Origin: Ancistrus triradiatus
Lineage: Eukaryota; Chordata; Actinopteri; Siluriformes; Loricariidae
Assembly: GCA_025084515.1 (NCBI GenBank)
Contig: JAJAGP010003144.1
Span: 19,198 to 83,197 of the forward strand
Reading direction: 5' to 3'
DNA length: 64,000 nucleotides
This document shows positions 1 to 10,300 of this stretch, piece after piece. The notes beneath the pieces are model-generated. The model saw only the letters and a program-made list of their open reading frames with translations, made no database searches and had not been told where the DNA came from. The first letter of the stretch is position 1. Every line of letters begins with the position of its first letter. Made by a program: the position numbers and the translations under genes.

Positions 1-92
1 TAACAACAGGTGCATATTAAGGCCACGCGGGGGCGTCATAAGTCTTATTGTAAGTCTTAAACACAGTGTATTTTAATGCAGTTTTAAAATAA

Positions 93-215
93 CCTCTGAC
101 TGGGCAATGAGCTTAAAGGTTGTGGTTTCAAATCCTGACTCTATCAAGCCTCTGTTGTTGGATCCTTGACCAAGCCCTTTAATCCCCACTGCTACAGGGG
201 TGTCAAACTTGGCTG
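93..215 (+). repeat. Degenerate tRNA-derived SINE fragment
   Basis: A B-box-like stretch (ggtttcaaatcc) is followed by decayed versions of the phrases found in better copies at 22018 and 25861: a 'ggatccttgaccaagccctt' run and an 'aatccccactg' run. The 3' tail is missing. It is assigned by similarity to the other copies in this window only. Confidence 0.45.
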
Positions 216-514
216 ACCCTGCATTTTGACCTGAAATTGATGACATGCTGAGATAAACAAAGAGAAATTCCAATCACATTCCCTTGTGCACTATGCAATC
301 CTATTGGACATCATCCTTACCCTTAAGATTATCTAACCAAGCTGTTTTTCACATTCATGACTATGGTTTACAAAAAATCCCAGAAAGCCTATATTGTACC
401 ATGTTGGTCCACATCTAATTGTGAGAACTCAGTTTTACAGAACCCCTCTGGCTAAGTAGCCTCAATTTACCTGACAGGGTGTAGAAAGCCAGAGAAGTCC
501 ATTGTGCATTGGTG

Positions 515-812
515 CGAGTTTGGGGTCGGCTCGGTGGGTAGCACTGTCGCCTCACAACAAGAAGGTCCTAGGTTCGATCCCAGATGGAGTGGTCTGGGTC
601 CTTTCTGTGTGGAGTCTGCATGTCCTCCCCCTGTCCTCATGGGTTTACTCTGGGTTTCCTCCTGAAGTCTAAAGACATACATTAGGTTAGTTGATTACGC
701 TAAATTGGCCCAACTTGAGTGTATATATGACTAGTCTCGATGTACCTTGTGTCTGTCACTGAAATGGCCATTGATGCTGATAGTGATGTTAAAGAAACAA
801 ACAAACAAGCTG
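515..812 (+). repeat. V-SINE (DANA/Mermaid-like) element
   Basis: A tRNA-like head is visible, with an A-box-like 'ggctcggtgggtagcac' and a B box 'ggttcgatccc'. It is followed by the conserved central domain of fish V-SINEs ('tgtgtggagtctgcatgtcc', then 'aaagacatacattaggtt'). The tail ends in 'gatgttaaagaaacaaacaa', which resembles the tail fragment at 21800-21855. This is an old copy with several substitutions. The family name is from memory of the consensus, not from a search. Confidence 0.75.
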
Positions 813-1085
813 CACCTTTGTAGAAATGTGGTAAATAAGGGCATTGTTCCTCCAACACAAAAAAAAAATGAAAAGAAAATACTGAGAAAATAAAAATGAA
901 CACTGAAAAACGAAAACTGAATATAGAAATGACAGAAAACACAAAAGGAAAACCTCAAATGAGATGGTATTTGGAAATTTGGTTGTTAATTAATTGTTTT
1001 GTTTGAGTGTGAGATGTTGGTGTTTCCTTTGTTTGCCCATTTTTGACCACAGAAGTGGTCACAGAAGACCTCTTGTTCTGTCTGT

Positions 1086-1150
1086 TGTGGCTCAGTGATA
1101 GAGTACATCTCCTGCGAGACCATGGACCCTGGTTCAAGCCTTGCTCCAGA
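1086..1150 (+). repeat. Possible tRNA-like SINE head
   Basis: 'gctcagtgatagagta' resembles a tRNA A box and 'ggttcaagcc' a B box about 35 bp later. No cloverleaf or tail was recognised, so it is more likely a SINE head than a functional tRNA gene. Confidence 0.3.
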
Positions 1151-1639
1151 TTCAAGAATCACATATGTGTACTAAATATTTCTATTACTACTGCCCCCTT
1201 GATTCCATGTTCACTCCATAGTACTAGACAGTTCTCTGTGGAACCCCTATCTGTTCTGTTACATACATTATATACGTCCAGACAATAACTTATCCTTATA
1301 GTAACATGAAAATCAAAAGTCAAAACTCTCTGACAGGCATACTCAGACCCTTTACAGGATCGTTTCCTCACCTAAATTTCCCAAAATGTAGCCACCAAAT
1401 AGATCCGCCTCCATCCCAACTCATCAAAACCTGGTGGACCCTTGAAGTGTAGTAAATGTAATGATGAAATTCACCATATTTCCTATACCTGGCACATTTT
1501 ATTTTTTGAGTCCAAAGAATGCCTTCAACACGTAATGCCTTCAAACACATAACAGTTCTGCCAACTATTATATATGGTGTGGGATCTAAATGGATTGAGC
1601 AGCCAACTCATATAAATCATTAGGTCCAGTGATTGCTCT

Positions 1640-1840
1640 CCATGGGTGTGAGAAACCCATACTTTATTCAGTGAAGCAACTGGAAGATCTTCTTCTTAAA
1701 GAAAGCACCAACATCCAGCTACATACCACACAAGACTCGTATGACAACATTCCAAGAAGGATTAAAGCTCTTCTTGAGGCAAAGGATGAACCTGGTACTC
1801 AATTACCTCCTATGTATTGTTACATGATATGTTTTTTAGA
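1640..1840 (+). mobile_element. Possible Tc1 transposase C-terminal remnant
   Basis: The reading frame starting at 1629 contains 'IPRRIKALLEAK', similar to the 'MPRRIKAVLKAK' ending common in fish Tc1 transposases. No terminal repeat or catalytic motif is seen nearby. It is a weak assignment resting on one short motif. Confidence 0.25.
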
Positions 1841-2060
1841 CCCTTTAGATAAGAGGGTAAATTTTCTAATGTTATATTACACAAATGATTGACAAAACAT
1901 AGGGGAATGCAAAAAGGTTGGACAATAATTGTTTTGGTATTGACAAAATTACAGAAAAATATTATAGTTGGTTATTTATTCATTGGATAAATGATAATAT
2001 ACCACGTGTATGTGAGTGGAATATTACGTGAACCTCTAGGATTAGCAGATCATTTGAAGG

Positions 2061-2062
<2 letters not shown>

Positions 2063-2140
<78 letters not shown>
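2063..2140. repeat. (AT)n microsatellite
   Basis: About 78 bp of almost pure AT dinucleotide with one interruption (acat) near the 3' end. The apparent Ile-Tyr reading frame across it is an artefact of the repeat. Confidence 0.97.
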
Positions 2141-2224
2141 GCAGGCACCCTGGTGTACTTAAAGAGGAGGGATTTTCACAATACAACTTTGTGATAGTGT
2201 ATCATAGCATGTAAAAAAAGCTAT

Positions 2225-2800
2225 TTCAGAGGACTTCACAAAAACAGCTGTTGATGCTTATCAGGCTTGAAAACTATGAAGATGTTTGACTCCACCAATC
2301 CACAGTCACACAGGTTGTGTAAGAATGAAGGAAATGCAAGGCCATTGATACTCCCCAGGAGTGGCTGACCATCAAAGGTCACTCCAAGAGCAAAGTGTGT
2401 AACAGTCTGTGAGGTCACAAAGGAACCCACGGTAACTAACCCCAAGTAACTAAGGCCTCTCCAATTGGCTGATGTTATTGTTCTTTAGTCCACCATCAGG
2501 AGAACACTGAACAAGAATGGTGTCCATGGCAGAGAGAAAGCCACTGCTCTCCAAAAATAACATTGATATCCATCATGTGGCATGAGAACATGCCAAAAGG
2601 CTATTAGAAATATATTTTGTGGATGGATGAAATATAACGTTTTTGGCTTTAATGAAAAGGGAAAGGGAAGAAAAATGCTGCAATCCAGCATGAGAACCTT
2701 TTGCCAACTTTGAAATATGGTCAAGTCAGATGTATTTCTATAGGACTTCTTTACAGCAGACCATTGTCTCAAAGCAGTTTTAGAACTATCTAGCTCCACA
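2225..2800 (+). mobile_element. Decayed Tc1-like transposon, coding strand +
   Basis: The segment parallels the Tc1 family also present, in the opposite orientation, at 31349-32321. Examples are 'tccaccaatccacagtcac' (the helix-turn-helix 'HQSTV' region), 'ccaggagtggctgaccatcaaaggtc' ('RSGRP' region) and, at 2610-2800, remnants of the catalytic core. Frame breaks run throughout and no terminal repeats remain, so it is an ancient inactive copy. Confidence 0.6.
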
Positions 2801-2967
2801 GCCCCAATTGTGCATGTAAGGGCCAGAACTGTTACCGGAAGACCAGTTCAGAGTGAAACAGAATATGTTTTTACTTTATTTTATTTTATATTATATATAT
2901 ATACAGTACTATGCAAAAGTCCTAGGTCACCGTTAGATTAGATATACCATTAGCTTAGAAATAGGTC

Positions 2968-3080
2968 ATCATCATTAATTTTCGTAACCGCTTAATCCTT
3001 ATTGGTGTCGTAGGAAAGCCGCTAGCTCGGCACAGGGCATAAGGCAGGAACAATCCTAGACAGGGCGCCAATCCATTGTA
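2968..3080 (-). repeat. V-SINE 3' end, reverse orientation
   Basis: Read on the minus strand, this gives the closing phrases of the element that follows on the plus strand: 'caatggattggcgccctg', then 'aggattaagcggttac'. Together with 3120-3410 it forms a head-to-head pair of related SINE pieces. Confidence 0.55.
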
Positions 3081-3119
3081 GGGGACTTTTAGCAATGGTA
3101 TAACAACTATATATAGTCA

Positions 3120-3410
3120 CAGCTACAGCATCCCATATTCGATCCTGACCTGTGTGGGTTTTGTATGTCCTCACCATGTCCATGTGAGTTTACTCTGGGT
3201 ACTCCGGTTTCTTCCCACATTCCAAACACATGTACATTAGGTTAATTGGTGTGTATAAAGTGGCCTTAGAGTGTGAGTGTGTGTGCATGTGTCCTGCAAT
3301 GGATTGGCACCATGTCAAGTGTTGTTCCTGCCTTGCTCCCTGTGCCGCCATGTAGGCATCGACTTTCCCACGACCCTGGCCAGGATTAAGCGGATGAGAA
3401 TGTGAATGAG
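3120..3410 (+). repeat. V-SINE-like element, forward orientation
   Basis: It shows the central domain ('gtgtgggttttgtatgtcct', 'ttcccacattccaaacacat') and a 3' body ending in 'caggattaagcggatgagaa'. The tRNA-like head is reduced to a B-box remnant ('attcgatcctg'). Confidence 0.65.
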
Positions 3411-4240
3411 TTAATTATTATTATTACAACAACTAAACAACAACAATGGCGTGTATATATCCTTCTGAGTTTCCAGGACGTGGAACATGATTGTGAAGTC
3501 AGACACTGTTATTTGTTGGCATTGAAATGCAGCTCCAAGGTCCAGTGGAGTTAACGTCATGGACTTGTTGAGAGGACGGAAACCTACGTCATATTGTAGT
3601 GTCATATTGAGAGTCACTGAGGTGTTCAGTACAACCCATTCTACAGACACTGTTTATGGAGATGCCATGCCCGTTTGCTTCATACTATGAAACTGTTAGT
3701 AGTAATAACAGAGATTAGTGATTAAAAGGAGTGTCTACATAACTGTGGATATATAGAGTAGGTCTCTTTATCCCTCTGTTGAAAAGGTTCAGTATGAAAC
3801 ATTTTTGTTCCCACTTTTCTTGTAGTCAGAGTCGGAAGTGCTTCAGCACCTATCCTCAGAGAGCACAGGTGTAGGGCTTGATTCCCGTCCCTCAGACACA
3901 GCCAATGGTGTCTGAATGTGATGCCCGATGCCAGTATAGAATATGCTCTTTATTGTTTTTTAATTCAGTCATCCAGTGCCTAAAAGAGTATTCAAATCCT
4001 AACGTGTTGCTCACTCTGTCATGTATTAACTTTAATTTATGTAACATGTATTGGGAAGCTCAGTCCAGAGCAGATAAATGTAGCCCTGGACGGTTTGTGC
4101 TTTAGGTTCTAAGCTGACCTTAGCAGACAAGTGGAGAAGTTCAGATTTCATGTATACAGCATTGTGAGGGGTCAAGACTACGAGTCAGAAACCACCTAGG
4201 TCGCAGTAGACGAGTCAGTGAAGTGAAGGGTAATATGTAT
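3411..4240. other. Unassigned upstream sequence
   Basis: No repeat family, splice-supported exon or long credible ORF was recognised here. The stretch lies between the V-SINE pair and the TATA-bearing segment at 4.4 kb. Confidence 0.5.
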
Positions 4241-4249
4241 TAGTGTAGG

Positions 4250-4367
4250 TTGTGTGTGTGAGAGAGGGGGTGAAGGTGATGGCTGGGCGGTGTGTGCGCG
4301 TGAGGGCAGATGAAAGACTTCAGAGAGGCCGCTTTATCATGCACAGACCGCTCGGAAATCGGGTGGC

Positions 4368-4419
<52 letters not shown>

Positions 4420-4560
4420 CGACCGAGCCTATATAAACTTAAAGGAGTTTGTTTCAGGAGGAGGGGGACAGTCGTCTGAGATAAACCCCTCTCGAGCCTC
4501 GCACTGATTGACGCTATAAAGCAGTATTGGAGTCGTATTTATCGCACCTCTCAGCGTCTA
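4250..4560 (+). promoter_or_regulatory. Candidate distal promoter upstream of wnt5b
   Basis: A GA/GT-rich stretch and a TC microsatellite are followed by a perfect TATATAAA at 4430-4437 and a second TATAAA at 4515-4520, in locally GC-rich sequence. It lies 2.8 kb upstream of the wnt5b start codon. No matching first exon could be proved. TATA matches occur by chance in AT-rich fish DNA, so this is a hypothesis of an alternative wnt5b promoter or an unrelated noncoding transcript. Confidence 0.25.
4369..4414. repeat. (TC)n microsatellite
   Basis: Uninterrupted TC dinucleotide repeat of 46 bp, sixteen bases upstream of the TATA-like motif. GAGA-type tracts can act in promoters, but nothing here shows that this one does. 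Confidence 0.97.
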
Positions 4561-4599
4561 GCTCACGTTAGGCTTAAGCCTGGTGATACTTCTCACTGC

Positions 4600-5261
4600 T
4601 TGCACAGCATACAAGCGCATTTGCTAAATAAACTGACTTATATTTCTTACATCAGATCATTACGTAATGGACCCCTGTGTCTGACTAACCCTTTCAGACA
4701 ATTAGTTTTTCCGCCATTTCCATGTCACACAATTCTTAAGTCAGCCAATCAACGGGTTTTTTTTTTCGTACCACATAAAGTCTCAGAGGGCGTGATAGGT
4801 CTCTTTTGTGCTGAGAGATTTATAAAGGCAGCAGGGGTGAACCCTAGATCTAATGTATGAACTCCTTTATGCTTTTATTTAAATTAGGATTCCTAGATTT
4901 GTTCGGGTTTATTGTAATAACGTGGAAGAGGGTGAATGGGGGATTTTACGCGTTTGAACTTGGATGGAAATTACTTTTTCCAAACCGTTAACTCCTTTAT
5001 ACTTTCTCTCCCTCGCTCTATCTCCTCTCTCTGTCTGGTCAAGGCCTTTTGAATTTTTGTCTTATGAGTTCACAAAAAAATGCATTCAAAAATGTCGACT
5101 GACACAAATCAATTTCAACACCACCAATTGTCTGATCTTCGGTCTGTATTCTACATCCCATGAATGCGTAGTAGAATACAGTACGCGATCTATACAACGA
5201 GAACAAGTCTGGTTAGGCTATGGGAAATGCAAATAAAAATGCAGTGTTTTTTACATTTACT
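4600..5261. other. Unassigned sequence before Tc1 copy
   Basis: AT-rich sequence with a short T run at 4758 and a pyrimidine-rich patch near 5000-5040. No gene, repeat family or clear regulatory site was recognised. Confidence 0.5.
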
Positions 5262-5782
5262 TTGACTATCATTTCATTGCAGACAGTATGAACCCAAGAT
5301 GGTTCATGTTTTGTCTGGTCAACTTCCTTTCGTTTGTTGATAAACATCCATTCCTGCATTTCAGTCCAGCAACGCCTTCCAAAAAAGTTGGCACAGGGAG
5401 TATTTCTGGCTAGTAATGAAGTAAAAAACTAAATAATGATGTGGTTTCAAACAGGTGATGTCAACCAGTGATTGTGATCATGATTTGGTACAAAAGCAGT
5501 ATCCATAAAATACCAAGTCTTTGAGGAGCCAAGGTGGGCGGGGGATCTCCAGTTTGTCAACAAATGCATGAGAAAATTATTGAATTGTTTAAAAGCAATT
5601 GTTCCTCAATGAAAGATTGGAATGGTTTTACATACTTCTTTCTCTACAGTGCATAATATCATTAAACAATTAAAGACATCTGGAGAAATTTAAGTTCATA
5701 AAGGGAAATGGTGCAATCCTAAACTGAAGACCCGTGATCGTTGTCAATAGCTGATATGTAAAGGCATGGGCAAGGGATTTCT

Positions 5783-6493
5783 TTGGGAAACCATTGCCAA
5801 GCACTAAAATACAGAGTTATATTCACAAATGTCACTTCAAACTATTCTGTGAAAAAAAGCAAGCTTTATGTTGACCACATCCAAAATTGGGGTCAACTTC
5901 ACTTTGCTAAGAGGCATCTGGCATGGACCATCACACAGTGGAAATGTGTATTGTGGTCAGATGAATCAGTACTCCATTTTTTTATTTTTATTTTTTTTGG
6001 CCCCGGACCAAAGACAAAAAATGAATATCCAGACTGTTATCAGCAACAAGTCCAGAAGCTAGGGTCTGTCACTACATGGGGTTGTGTCGGTGCCCTTGGC
6101 AAAGGTAATATACAATTTTGTGATGGCAGCATTAATGAAGGAAAGTACATTGAAATTTTAGAGCAACATATGCTGCTTTCAAGGTGACATCTTGTCAAGG
6201 GATGTCCATGCATTATTCAACAAGACAATGCAAAACCAAATGCTGGGCACATTATAAAGACATGTCTACAGAACCAGGTGGTACGGGTACTGGACTGTCC
6301 TGCCTGCAGTCCTGACATGTCCCCAATAGAGACTGAATGGACACTTCATCACTTGTTATCCTTGCTGCCAAAGCATCTTTTATGTGTTGTGAGAAGGAAT
6401 GGCAACATTAAAAAGTGGGAACGACATCACTTGTTATCCTCGGTGCCAAAGCATCTTTTATGTGTTGTGAGAAGAAATTTCACCACTTTTTAA
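5783..6493 (+). pseudogene. Tc1 transposase pseudogene
   Basis: One reading frame carries the DDE catalytic core of a Tc1-type cut-and-paste transposase, interrupted by a single in-frame TGA at 6185-6187. That stop lies where related elements have an arginine CGA codon, so it fits a CpG transition. After it the same frame continues through the second Asp and the Glu motif (about 6278-6345). A duplicated C-terminal unit follows ('HHLL..PKHLLCVVRRN' twice). The helix-turn-helix region expected upstream, around 5560-5780, is broken by frameshifts. Confidence 0.75.
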
Positions 6494-6565
6494 TTTTGCC
6501 ATTCCTTCTCACAACACATAAAAGATGCTTTGGCACTGAGGATAACAAGTGAAGTCGTTCCCACA
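6340..6565. repeat. Tandem plus inverted duplication inside Tc1 copy
   Basis: A unit of about 55-80 bp containing 'ccaaagcatcttttatgtgt' occurs twice in direct orientation (about 6347-6402 and 6424-6478). It occurs again inverted at about 6490-6563 ('acacataaaagatgctttgg'). The last direct copy and the inverted copy could form a long hairpin with a short loop. The unit encodes the transposase C-terminus, so it arose by internal rearrangement of the element. Confidence 0.85.
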
Positions 6566-6794
6566 TTTTTGATATGCAGAGAAATTTAGGAATGGATGCA
6601 TTTTTACAAAACATGAAACATATTGGGTTCATACTGTCTGCAATGAAATAAAAATCAAAGTCGCCTAAATGTTAGAAACACTTATTTTTTATTACTATTT
6701 GTAATTTCCCTACTGTCCCAACTTCGTCTGGTTTGGAGATGTAGTCTGAGCAGAAATGCATACCGGGTTCTAACCGGACCATCCGTAAATGGCT

Positions 6795-6806
6795 GCCCCC
6801 TGGTGT
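6795..6806 (-). promoter_or_regulatory. CTCF-like core motif
   Basis: 'gccccctggtgt' matches the reverse complement of the CTCF core (GCCMYCTRSTGG) at 11 of 12 positions. It lies at the edge of the CpG-rich wnt5b leader, a common place for CTCF sites. The motif match is the only evidence. Confidence 0.3.
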
Positions 6807-7150
6807 CGTCCTGATATATTGCCTCGATCAGATCCACTCCGTTCTTCTCCTGCACCTCGGCCCCTCCCTCCGCCTATTGTAGCCCCCAAGAGAGGATGGA
6901 GAGAGAGGAACTGAGTGAGATCAGAGAAGTTGAAATGGGTAAGGAGTCGGCAGACTACACACTCCGCGCTAGTCTTTTTTTGAGCCGGCTCTCCTTTCAC
7001 CTGCTCTGCACTTATTTTCTGTCAGTTTAAGTCAACACATCTTGCAAGGAGTTGCATTTCCAAAAGCCAGATGTCATCGGTACTCAGTACACAGTTTCTT
7101 CAGCTAGTTTTACGTCCCGCTGGGATTACGATTTCGCGCAAATCCGAACC

Positions 7151-7186
7151 ATGGTGACTTCGCCTCTCTGCTGGGTTTTGTGCTGA
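7151..7186 (+). CDS. wnt5b upstream ORF (11 codons plus stop)
   Basis: A short ORF begins at an ATG in strong context ('accATGg') and stops at TGA 7184-7186. It is in the same frame as the main start 94 bases downstream. A second upstream ATG at 7071 opens an overlapping 28-codon ORF in another frame that ends at 7157. If transcription starts upstream of 7071, ribosomes must bypass or reinitiate past both, which would dampen Wnt5b output. This is seen in the sequence, but translation is not shown. Confidence 0.45.
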   Translation: MVTSPLCWVLC

Positions 7187-7279
7187 CTGCCGACCGCTCA
7201 GAGTCGTTCTGAAGTGGATTTGAACCCCGTTTCCTGTGTGTGCCCTCAGACCAACCTCTTGACTGTGCTGTTTGTCGGA

Positions 7280-7392
7280 ATGGACGTGGGAATAAGGAAA
7301 ACTTACAGCGCTTCGGCAGGAGTCCGCGTACTGCTGGCACTGGCAATCATCTCCTGCAACTCTCACCTTCTGGTGCATGCAAACTCCTGGTG
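7280..7392 (+). CDS. wnt5b: wnt5b coding exon 1 (signal peptide)
   Basis: Encodes the start Met, the hydrophobic signal sequence and the first bases of the second Trp of 'NSWW'. It ends two bases into that codon at a 'gtaaga' donor (7393). An in-frame TGA at 7184-7186 closes the frame upstream, so 7280 is the first usable ATG. Confidence 0.9.
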
Positions 7393-10300
7393 GTAAGATC
7401 AGCGCCCATGCACTCACGCACGCACAACATGTGTAAAAACTTGATCCCAGATATTGAATGGCGGCTTGTTACAGGATTTGTATCTGCAGCGTGACATGTA
7501 CGGTCTGGGACTGATTCCAGGGGCATGCTGCGACCTGAGAACAAATGTGGAGGCTTTATGACAATATTTACTCTGCGCCCCAAATGGTCGGCTTGTTTGT
7601 AAATAAGAGCAGCATCCAGTGGACCATGCAGTGACCTTGTGCGAAGGAATTACTGAGTTTAGTATGGATAAGCACTTTTGTGTTAATTACTTAGTGCCGA
7701 CTTACATTTAGTTAATCTATGGGAAAACACTGATCTCTAAAAGTAGCCCTGTGTGTGATATGGTTAGTGACCAGGTTAAGACGGATCAGTAAATAAACTT
7801 GAATAAAAATGCGTTTTATGCGTCAGCTCGGGGCTATAACTCACTTTACCTAATGAACCTAGAGTTTATAGTTAGAACCAGCTGGACACAACAATGTCAG
7901 ATCCCATAGAGGTAAGGGTCATCAGCAAAAATCAACGGAAAAGGAAAAGGTAATCTCACACACTTAGCCATGGAATAACCACATTTGTTTTACATAAAGA
8001 ATTTTCAGCTACGATTACATTAAGTATCAGTTCCAACCAAAGTTGTTAATACGGGTTAAAAAGCAGACATCGACTCAGGAGGGAGGTCAAGAACATCTGG
8101 CATCTTCGGCGGTTGCATGACACTGAATTCTGAATGTCTCTCTGAAAACTTGCCTGTTATCTCTACACAGGTCTTTGGCCATGAACCCCATCCAGAGGCC
8201 TGAGATGTATATCATCGGGGCACAGCCTCTGTGCAGTCAGCTCACAGGCCTGTCTCAAGGCCAGAAGAAGCTGTGTCAGCTCTACCAGGACCACATGGTG
8301 TATATCGGGGAAGGGGCCATGACGGGCATCAAGGAGTGCCAGTATCAGTTCAGACAGAGGAGATGGAACTGCAGCACGGTGGATAATACATCCGTATTCG
8401 GACGCGTCATGCAAATAGGTAACCCAGACCGATCCGACTTTTAACTACACCTGTGCTGTGTATGATATGGAGGAGAATTTAATGTTTTATGCAGGGTGCG
8501 TTCGGCATACGCGCCTATTAATGGCTTTTTGGAGCGATAAACAAACGAGCGCTTGTATGCATACAAAGTGTCAACTTCCCCTCCAGCAGCAATGCAGTGT
8601 TAGTTCCGCTCAGCAATGAAGCGAGGTGTAAAGAAACTCACTCGGTGACGAGCACAGAGACCCCCCCGCCTCCCCATCCCCCCATTTCTGAGGGTTATTT
8701 GCAGGCGCTCGCCAGGTTTATATGGAGGTGCCAGTCGCGCCATTGTGCAGCCACTGCTTTTGAAATGCAATTACGCCATGACACGGGGTCGGCAGATCCG
8801 GGACACTATTTGAAGTCTCGTACCAAAGGCCAATAAAACGTCTCTCTGCGTCGCGGAGGCGCATCCGAGGAATGTGGGGCACACACCCGCTTTTGCCGTC
8901 GGGACGAGTTGGTTTGGGTATGGGTTTTTTTCCCACTCAATCCACAACTTTACAACACGCGCCGCGTCGTCGGAGCGCAAACAGGGACTTGTTAAGAACT
9001 AATGCAGATTATCCATGAGGTGACTCTATAGATCCTCAAAATGCAGATGCACAGTGCTTAAATGAATCTGCTAAGTTCGTTGTATGATGTGCAGAAATAG
9101 GGCTAAAGAATGGTCTGGGTATTGAGTTAGGCTATATGAGATCTGCATCCCAGATGCCTGATACAAATGTCAAGTAACATGTGGATGGCAGATGTGACGT
9201 TATGGACGGATTTATAGAGTCTCTGTGGCAAGAAATCCATGTGGCAGTACCTTGTTTCTATTATTAATTGCACCCGCTCAATAGAACAGAATGTCTTGGT
9301 AAATGATACTTTGATAATGACCCAACATCACAGCAGTATCCAAATACGCCCTAAAATACATGTCAAAATGTATTATGTTGGGAGTTTTCTGACCAACTGC
9401 CAAGGCTCTGGAGTACTAACTGGAAGGTTGTGAGATGAATCCTGACTCCAGCAAACTGCCACTGTTTGAACAAGTCCCTTAACCATCAAAATTTCAGCAT
9501 AATTGTAAGTCACAGTGGAAGAGGGTGTCTGCTAAATGCTGTACAAACTAGTGGATGTTGTTCATTGTGTTTGGCATGGCCACAGGTCTGTTTTGCACCA
9601 CAATTTGTAACTGCCCCAAGTCACATGATCTCACGTAATTTCTTTTGGCTAGAGGCAAAGTGAGTTTTAGAAGAGAGTGAAAAAAAGTCTATTATACACA
9701 ATGAAACACTGTTTTTGCACTTATTCCCCAGAGCTTACTCATTTAAAGCTACATTAAATCAATAAATAGTTTAGAGGTTTGGAGTACTCTAGTCACTGTG
9801 ACTTCTACATAAAGGTGAAATATCAGATATACCGCCATTGCCTACTGAATCCTGGTCTCTACAAATCTATCCCTCTCAGTTTGGAGTTAGGAGGGAAAAT
9901 AAATAAGGAAGGTCACCTGTGCCAGTCTTTGTCTTCATGCTGACTCTATTTGTTGTTGTATTCTCCAGGCAGCAGGGAAGCAGCGTTTACATATGCCATC
10001 AGTGCTGCAGGGGTGGTGAACGCAGTGAGTCGGGCGTGCAGGGAAGGGGAGCTCTCTACATGCGGCTGCAGCCGGGCCGCTCGTCCCCGAGACCTGCCGA
10101 GAGACTGGCTGTGGGGAGGCTGCGGAGATAACGTCAACTACGGGTACCGCTTCGCCCGGGAGTTTGTGGATGCACGAGAACGAGAAAAGAACTACCCGAA
10201 AGGCTCAATGGAGCACGCTCGCACACTTATGAACCTGCAGAACAACGAAGCTGGGCGAATGGTGAGAGAATAAACACACAAATTCACAAAAACACAATCC

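Larger units (their letters stand above)
5262..6662 (+). mobile_element. Tc1-like transposon with long terminal inverted repeats
   Basis: The ends are inverted copies of each other: 'cattgcagacagtatgaacc' near 5278 and its complement near 6630, extending roughly 80-110 bp each. The interior encodes a Tc1/mariner transposase on the plus strand (about 5783-6480) with three recognisable catalytic regions: 'VLWSDES' (first Asp), 'IIQQDNAKP' (second Asp) and 'SPDMSPIE' (Glu). A TGA at 6185-6187 breaks the frame between the first and second, the N-terminal DNA-binding part is badly decayed, and the C-terminal part is rearranged. It is not autonomous. Confidence 0.85.
6770..7279 (+). promoter_or_regulatory. 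wnt5b: wnt5b proximal promoter and 5' UTR
   Basis: The sequence becomes markedly richer in GC and CpG than its surroundings just before the wnt5b start codon, as expected of a vertebrate developmental gene promoter/leader. No TATA box stands out close to the start, and the transcription start cannot be fixed from sequence. At least two upstream ATGs lie here: 7071, and 7151 in a strong context. Confidence 0.55.
8419..9968. other. wnt5b intron 2
   Basis: 1550 bp. The first part (to about 8960) is GC- and CpG-rich. The second part is AT-rich and holds a degenerate SINE fragment. The acceptor is a pyrimidine-rich 'tattctccag'. Confidence 0.85.

Noticed and set aside
1991..2194. Open frame with a long Tyr-Ile run
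   Set aside because: Translation of the (AT)n microsatellite at 2063-2140.
2880..2905. Short TA tract near 'atatatacagtactatgcaaaa'
   Set aside because: It resembles a Tc1-type end ('cagtactatgcaaaagtc'), but no second end or transposase was found close by, so it was left uncalled.
7214..7279. N-terminal extension of Wnt5b upstream of ATG 7280
   Set aside because: The frame is open back to 7187 but has no ATG before 7280, and the residues do not look like a Wnt signal peptide. A stop at 7184-7186 closes it.
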